Source: a bacterium
Lineage (GTDB): Bacteria > Eremiobacterota > Eremiobacteria > Baltobacterales > Baltobacteraceae
DNA length: 8,714 nucleotides
Reading direction: 5' to 3'
Assembly: GCA_021781095.1 (NCBI GenBank)
Contig: JAJXXM010000317.1
Coordinates: 1 to 8,714, forward strand
Each line of letters begins with the position of its first letter. Position 1 is the stretch's first letter. Made by a program: the position numbers and the translations under genes. Positions 4,999 through 8,714 of this stretch are shown here, one piece after another. The notes beneath the pieces were generated by a model. It did not search any database, had not been told where the DNA came from, and was given only the letters and a program-made list of their open reading frames with translations.

Positions 4999-6398
4999 GT
5001 GCGCGAAGAGCGATCGCCTGTGCACTCGCCGTTGCGTTCGCGCTCGGGCTCGCTCCACGGCCGGTTCGGGCCTGGCAATTAATCGTTCCGCTCACCGGGC
5101 ACCGACGGAAAACGATCGATCCACGGACGCTCTTTCACACGCTGTTGACCGATTTTTTCCCACAGCCCGACGGAACGACGTACGTGCAGACCGGCGACAT
5201 TCCGGCGATGTGGTTACGCGATTCGGCGGCACAGACGATTCCCTACATTCCCTTCGTTCGTTATTATCAACCGGTCGCGTTGCGCGTCCGCGGCGCGATC
5301 GCCCGCGAAGCGCTCGATATCGATACCGACCCGTACGCGAACGCCTTTCAGGCCGATTTTCATATTTGGGAGCGCAAATGGGAGATCGATTCGCTCGCTT
5401 GGCCGGTGCTCTTAGCGTGGACCTATTACAACGAAACGCACGACCGCAGCATCTTCACGCCGGCGCTGCACCGAGCGTTCGCGAAGATCGTCGCCACCTA
5501 CGCCTGCGAACGCAAGCACGCGACCTGTAGTTCGTATCGCTACCCGTACAAAACGTGGACCCACCCCGCATACAATCCGAACGCCGGGATGATCTGGAGC
5601 GCCTTTCGCCCCTCCGATGATCCGGTGGTTTACCGCTACAACATTCCGCAAAACGCACTCGCAGTGATCGCACTCGAAGAACTCGCATCGCTTTCGGGGA
5701 GCGGGTGGCACGACCGCGCGCTGGCGAAACGCGCGCTGACGCTCGCGGAGCGAGTCTTTATCGGCATCGCACGGTACGGGATCGTCGACGATCCGCGTAC
5801 CGGTCGGCGCATCTACGCCTACGAAGTCGACGGCCTCGGCCATGCGAAGCTCATGGACGATGCGAACATCCCGAGTCTCCTCTCGCTTCCCTATATCGGG
5901 TGGTGCGGCACCGACGATCGGCTCTACGTTCGCACGCGAAATTTCGTATTGAGCGCGAGCAATCCATATTATTTCTCCGGCCTCTACGCCGCGGGAATCG
6001 GAAGCCCGCATACGCCGTACGACAACGTCTGGCCGCTCTCCATCATCACCCGCGCGCTCACCTCTACCTCGTCGCCGGAGGTCGCCGAAGCGATCACCGA
6101 ACTCGCGGAGACCGACGGTAGCGCCGGCCTCATCCACGAAAGTTTCTACGTGAACGGGTGGTGGCGCTACACGCGCGCCGACTTCGGTTGGGCGAACGCC
6201 CTCTATGCCGAGTTACTCTTTCGTTCGATCGCGACGTTTCGCCAGCCGCCGATGCTGCCGTTCGGCACGCTCGTCGGGCGCCGACGCATCACCGAGACGC
6301 CGACGCTGGTGCCTCCGCTCGTTCAGTTCGAGAATAGCGGAACGATATTCGCCGCTCTCGCCGCGGTACTCAACGAGCGTCGCGCGAGCGACCAATAA
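4995..6398 (+). CDS. Glycoside hydrolase family 125 exo-alpha-1,6-mannosidase (DUF1237 / MUG157-like), secreted
   Basis: 467 residues from a GTG start whose GTGA overlaps the stop of the serine hydrolase, with no separate ribosome site; translation is probably coupled. A signal peptide spans 1-26 with a VRA cleavage site. Family hallmarks follow in order: TGDIPAMWLRDSAAQTIPY (66-84), FHIWERKWEIDSLAWP (122-137), GMIWSAFRPSDD (198-209), YNIPQN (215-220), MDDANIPSLLSLPYIGW (287-303), PHTPYDNVWPLSI (338-350) and IHESF (380-384). From GH125 knowledge, the acid is the Asp of the RPSDD region and the base the Glu of HESF; both are present. GH125 enzymes release non-reducing alpha-1,6-linked mannose from glycans by inversion. 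The size fits, but residues after about 410 form a tail of some 57 residues that I cannot match to the family core. Its last 76 nt overlap the convergent photolyase-like gene. Confidence 0.93.
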   Translation: MSARRAIACALAVAFALGLAPRPVRAWQLIVPLTGHRRKTIDPRTLFHTLLTDFFPQPDGTTYVQTGDIPAMWLRDSAAQTIPYIPFVRYYQPVALRVRGAIAREALDIDTDPYANAFQADFHIWERKWEIDSLAWPVLLAWTYYNETHDRSIFTPALHRAFAKIVATYACERKHATCSSYRYPYKTWTHPAYNPNAGMIWSAFRPSDDPVVYRYNIPQNALAVIALEELASLSGSGWHDRALAKRALTLAERVFIGIARYGIVDDPRTGRRIYAYEVDGLGHAKLMDDANIPSLLSLPYIGWCGTDDRLYVRTRNFVLSASNPYYFSGLYAAGIGSPHTPYDNVWPLSIITRALTSTSSPEVAEAITELAETDGSAGLIHESFYVNGWWRYTRADFGWANALYAELLFRSIATFRQPPMLPFGTLVGRRRITETPTLVPPLVQFENSGTIFAALAAVLNERRASDQ

Positions 6399-7537
6399 CG
6401 CGAAAACCGCCGAAGGTCGACCTCTTCGTCGAGCGTTACGAAGGGATCGTCGGGAACGATCGACACCTTCATGCGGTCGGCGAGCGCCGCGAAGCGGCGC
6501 CGAAGCGCGGGATCGGAGCTCTCGGTAACGACGACTGCCTCCGCGCCGACCTCGCTCGCGAAACGGAGCGCCTCTTCGACGAGATCGCCCGTGCGATACT
6601 CCGAGCGCATCGCTCCCAGCGCGGCGTACACGATCGTCCTTCCGACCTGATTCACCGAGGCTTCGTCGTAGAGCCGCGCGTCGTTGACGAAGAGCGCGGG
6701 CGCATCGGGCGCGAGTCGCGCCGCGGGGTGCGTCGGGCGCATCGCATCGTAATGATGCAACACGAGCGCCCTTTCGGGAACGGTACCGAGGGGCTCGCGC
6801 CGATCCGCGGGAGCGCGGAGCTCCGGCTGCGGCGACGGCTCGCCGCGCCCTTGAGGAAAGAGCGCGCTCGCGAGCGCCTCGTACTCGCCTTCGAAGGGGC
6901 AGCCCTCGTTGCGCTTAGAGCACGAGGCGCAGAAGCGCCCGCCCGAATAGCGTTCGAGGTTCGCGCGGTTGAAAATGTACGGCGCGTCGGAGAACGTCGA
7001 AGCGACCCATTGCCACGAAAGATCGTTCGCGGCGGGATCGCCGTCGATCAAATACTTGAGAAAGAATTCGGCGCCGCTCTCCCACGCAATTTTTCGCCAA
7101 TGAACGAGATACGCCGCGAACCAGAGGCGTGCGTGATTGTGCAGGTAACCGGTCTCCCGTAATTCTTCGCCGAATGCATCGATGCACGCAAGCCCCGTCT
7201 TCCCGGCGGCGATATCGTCGGGGAGCGTGCGCTCGTACACATCGGTCGGCCACCCGCTCTTCGAAGGCTCGATCGGCTTGCGAATCGCGTCGCCGAGCAA
7301 CGCAAGCACGCGTCGGTAATAATCGTGCCACGCCAACTCGTTGAGAAACTTCTCGCGTGAGGCGAGATCGCAGTCGGCACTCCAGGCACGATCGCGCACC
7401 TCGGCGAGCGAGAGGATTCCGAAACGAAGGTACGCCGAAAGACGCGTGGCGTTTCCGTCGAGATACGACCTCCGTTGGGCATAGCCGCCCAAATCGAGCG
7501 ACGCGAGGCGTCGCAACGCTTCCTCTCGGACGTTCAT
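6323..7537 (-). CDS. Photolyase/cryptochrome-family flavoprotein with FAD domain first and an alpha/beta domain second
   Basis: 404 residues. Residues 1-225 are the helical FAD-binding domain of photolyases: ATRLSAYLRFGILSLAEVRD (30-49), KFLNELAWHDYYRRVL (63-78), RETGYLHNHARLWFAAYLVH (127-146) and DGDPAANDLSWQWVASTFSD (165-184). Asn171 is at the flavin-N5 position, as in DNA photolyases and unlike the Asp of plant cryptochromes. Next come NRANLERYS and a cysteine cluster CX2CX6C (203, 206, 213), then CPFEGEYEALASALFP. No antenna domain precedes the FAD domain: the ATG (7535-7537) has an in-frame TAG three codons before it. Instead, residues 255-366 (RALVLHHYD, APALFVNDARL, GDLVEEALRFASEVGAEAVV, KVSIVPDDPFV) resemble the Rossmann-like antenna domain that is normally N-terminal. 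Likely role: light-driven pyrimidine-dimer repair or blue-light sensing in the cytoplasm; which one is undecided. Divergent from the tricorn gene. Confidence 0.85.
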   Translation of the reverse strand: MNVREEALRRLASLDLGGYAQRRSYLDGNATRLSAYLRFGILSLAEVRDRAWSADCDLASREKFLNELAWHDYYRRVLALLGDAIRKPIEPSKSGWPTDVYERTLPDDIAAGKTGLACIDAFGEELRETGYLHNHARLWFAAYLVHWRKIAWESGAEFFLKYLIDGDPAANDLSWQWVASTFSDAPYIFNRANLERYSGGRFCASCSKRNEGCPFEGEYEALASALFPQGRGEPSPQPELRAPADRREPLGTVPERALVLHHYDAMRPTHPAARLAPDAPALFVNDARLYDEASVNQVGRTIVYAALGAMRSEYRTGDLVEEALRFASEVGAEAVVVTESSDPALRRRFAALADRMKVSIVPDDPFVTLDEEVDLRRFSRYWSLARRSLSTAARAANIVPLFSN

Positions 7538-7569
7538 CGCCGCCTACAACCACCAGCGCTCTCGACTCG

Positions 7570-7598
7570 TTGCAAGCGGAACCGACGACTGCTATCGC
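7570..7598 (+). promoter_or_regulatory. Possible sigma-70-type promoter for the tricorn gene
   Basis: In the 76-nt divergent gap, TTGCAA (7570-7575) and TATCGC (7593-7598) are separated by 17 nt. They match the consensus at only 4/6 and 3/6 positions. Transcription would begin a few bases before the ATG at 7614, giving a very short leader. Weak evidence. Confidence 0.2.
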
Positions 7599-7613
7599 TA
7601 AGAGACTCGGGCT

Positions 7614-8714
7614 ATGAGTCAAGGCTACTATCGCTATCCCACCATCGCGGGAGATCTTCTCGTCTTCGTCTGTGAGGACGATCTGTGGAGCGTCGACCTC
7701 TCCGGAGGCGCCGCCCGGCGCTTGACGACCGGTTTTGGAGCGGCGAGCTTTCCACGCCTCTCGCCCGACGCTCGCACGATCGCCTTCATCTCCAACGACG
7801 ATGGAAATCCCGAGCTCTACGTGATGCCGGCCGAGGGCGGCGTTCCCAGACGCCTCACCTTTCTTGGCGCGACGCTCGCGTCGATCTCGGGTTGGAGCCC
7901 GGATGGGAGCGAAATTTTCTTCTCGGCGAATCCGTCGGCGTGGTACGAACGCGAAATGCGCGCGTTCGCCATCCCCGCAACGGGAGGGAGCCCGCGCGAA
8001 CTCGGGCTCGGTCACGTGCGCGCGCTCTCGCGCGCTGCCGACGGCCGCAGCGTGCTCGGTCGCAATGCCGACGATCCCGCGCGTTGGAAGCGCTACCGCG
8101 GCGGCACCGCGGGCGAAATCTGGATCGATACCGCCGGGACCGGCGATTTCGAACGCCTCCCACTTCCCGACGGAAACCCGGTATGGCCGATGTGGATCGA
8201 CGAGCGCATCTACGTGCTCACCGACCACGAAGGCATCGGAAAGATCTATTCGTGCGCACCCGACGGCAGCGATCTCCGCGCCGAGAGCAACGACTCGGAG
8301 TATTACGCGCGCTTCCCTTCCACCGACGGTCGGCGCATCGTGTACGGCGTCGGCGGCAGCATCGCGCTCTTCGATATCGCCGATCGCACGACGCGTACGA
8401 TCGAGATTGAGGCGCACTCCTCGGCTCCGCAGAGCGTACGTCGCTTCGACGACGCCTCCGAGATGCTCGAAGATTTCGAGAGTTCTCCCGCCGGCACGCA
8501 CGTCGCATTCGTCGCGCGCGGACAGGCGTTTTCGATGCCGCTTTTCGAAGGGCCCGTCGTTCGCTACGGCGAGGGAAGCCGCTCGCGTATTCGGCTCGTA
8601 CGGTGGATGCGCGACGGAAAACATCTCGTCGGCGTCACCGATCGCAAAGGCTACGAACAGATCGCGCGCTGGAACGCGGGCGAGAACGGCGAACCGAAGC
8701 TGCTCACCGTCGGC
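7614..8714 (+). CDS. Tricorn protease homologue, N-terminal propeller part
   Basis: 367 codons are visible and the frame is open at the right edge; the family is usually over 1,000 residues. Tricorn is a large cytoplasmic serine protease that trims peptides left by the proteasome or other ATP-dependent proteases. It has two N-terminal beta-propellers, then a PDZ and an S41-like catalytic region, which would lie outside the window. Seen here is the typical opening YYRYPTIAGDLLVFVCEDDL (5-24) and propeller blades with PD40/WD40-like repeats: FPRLSPDARTIAFISNDDGN (46-65) with ELYVMPAEGGVPRRLT, ISGWSPDGSEIFFSA (91-105) with IPATGGSPREL, PVWPMWIDERIYVLTDHEG (189-207), FPSTDGRRIVY (234-244) and VRWMRDGKHLVGVTDRKG (329-346). 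There is no signal peptide. The start is clear: an in-frame TAA at 7599-7601 precedes the ATG. No strong Shine-Dalgarno is seen. Confidence 0.92.
   Translation, partial: MSQGYYRYPTIAGDLLVFVCEDDLWSVDLSGGAARRLTTGFGAASFPRLSPDARTIAFISNDDGNPELYVMPAEGGVPRRLTFLGATLASISGWSPDGSEIFFSANPSAWYEREMRAFAIPATGGSPRELGLGHVRALSRAADGRSVLGRNADDPARWKRYRGGTAGEIWIDTAGTGDFERLPLPDGNPVWPMWIDERIYVLTDHEGIGKIYSCAPDGSDLRAESNDSEYYARFPSTDGRRIVYGVGGSIALFDIADRTTRTIEIEAHSSAPQSVRRFDDASEMLEDFESSPAGTHVAFVARGQAFSMPLFEGPVVRYGEGSRSRIRLVRWMRDGKHLVGVTDRKGYEQIARWNAGENGEPKLLTVG

Noticed and set aside
3520..5058. Long open frame of 512 codons on the minus strand
   Set aside because: Arg/Ala-rich shadow in GC-rich DNA; it lies across the serine hydrolase and DUF4097 genes, which carry recognisable motifs in other frames.
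5412..6137. Minus-strand frame of 241 codons
   Set aside because: Antisense to the conserved GH125 core motifs.
6915..8624. Open frame of 569 codons on the minus strand
   Set aside because: It spans both the photolyase-like gene (wrong frame) and the tricorn gene (antisense) and shows no domain motifs.
1..8714. tRNA, rRNA, CRISPR array, insertion sequence or transposase
   Set aside because: None seen on either strand; no terminal inverted repeats or transposase motifs around the low-GC island at about 1490-3100.

Overview
The window is GC-rich bacterial DNA with tightly packed genes, many secreted or envelope proteins, ATG/GTG/TTG starts and 4-nt gene overlaps. The gene mix (MeaB GTPase, two DUF4097-type proteins, a serine beta-lactamase-fold hydrolase, a GH125 mannosidase, a photolyase-like protein, a tricorn protease homologue) fits a free-living environmental heterotroph. 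Vulcanimicrobiota/Eremiobacterota (WPS-2) would be plausible, but that is a guess from gene style, not something the sequence proves.

Layout. 1-583 (-): 5' part of a MeaB/ArgK GTPase that runs off the left edge. 614-1384 (-): a DUF4097-like secreted protein, 30 nt upstream of meaB and probably co-transcribed with it. 1385-1562: a divergent intergenic region with an 11-G run and a perfect 7-bp hairpin. 1563-2419 (+): a lower-GC two-gene unit, a TTG-started putative lipoprotein translationally coupled to a 70-aa two-helix membrane protein. I recognise neither. 2420-3101: decayed DNA holding the 3' tip of a lost DUF4097 gene, unassigned coding-like fragments, and a dead second copy of the 70-aa gene. 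3102-3920 (-): a second DUF4097-like protein. 3919-4998 (+) and 4995-6398 (+): a secreted serine hydrolase overlapping by 4 nt a secreted GH125 exo-alpha-mannosidase. 6323-7537 (-): a photolyase-family protein whose FAD domain comes first and whose alpha/beta domain appears to come second. 7614-8714 (+): N-terminal beta-propeller part of a tricorn protease homologue, cut by the right edge.

How it fits together. The hydrolase/GH125 pair looks like one export-and-degrade unit acting outside the cytoplasm. The region 2207-3920 is best explained by duplication of a block [70-aa membrane gene (+) / DUF4097 gene (-)] followed by reciprocal loss: the left copy kept the membrane gene and lost DUF4097, and the right copy kept DUF4097 and lost the membrane gene. 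The most novel items are the domain-swapped photolyase-like protein, the unknown lipoprotein/membrane-protein pair with its G-run upstream, and the divergent genes whose start codons share one CATG.
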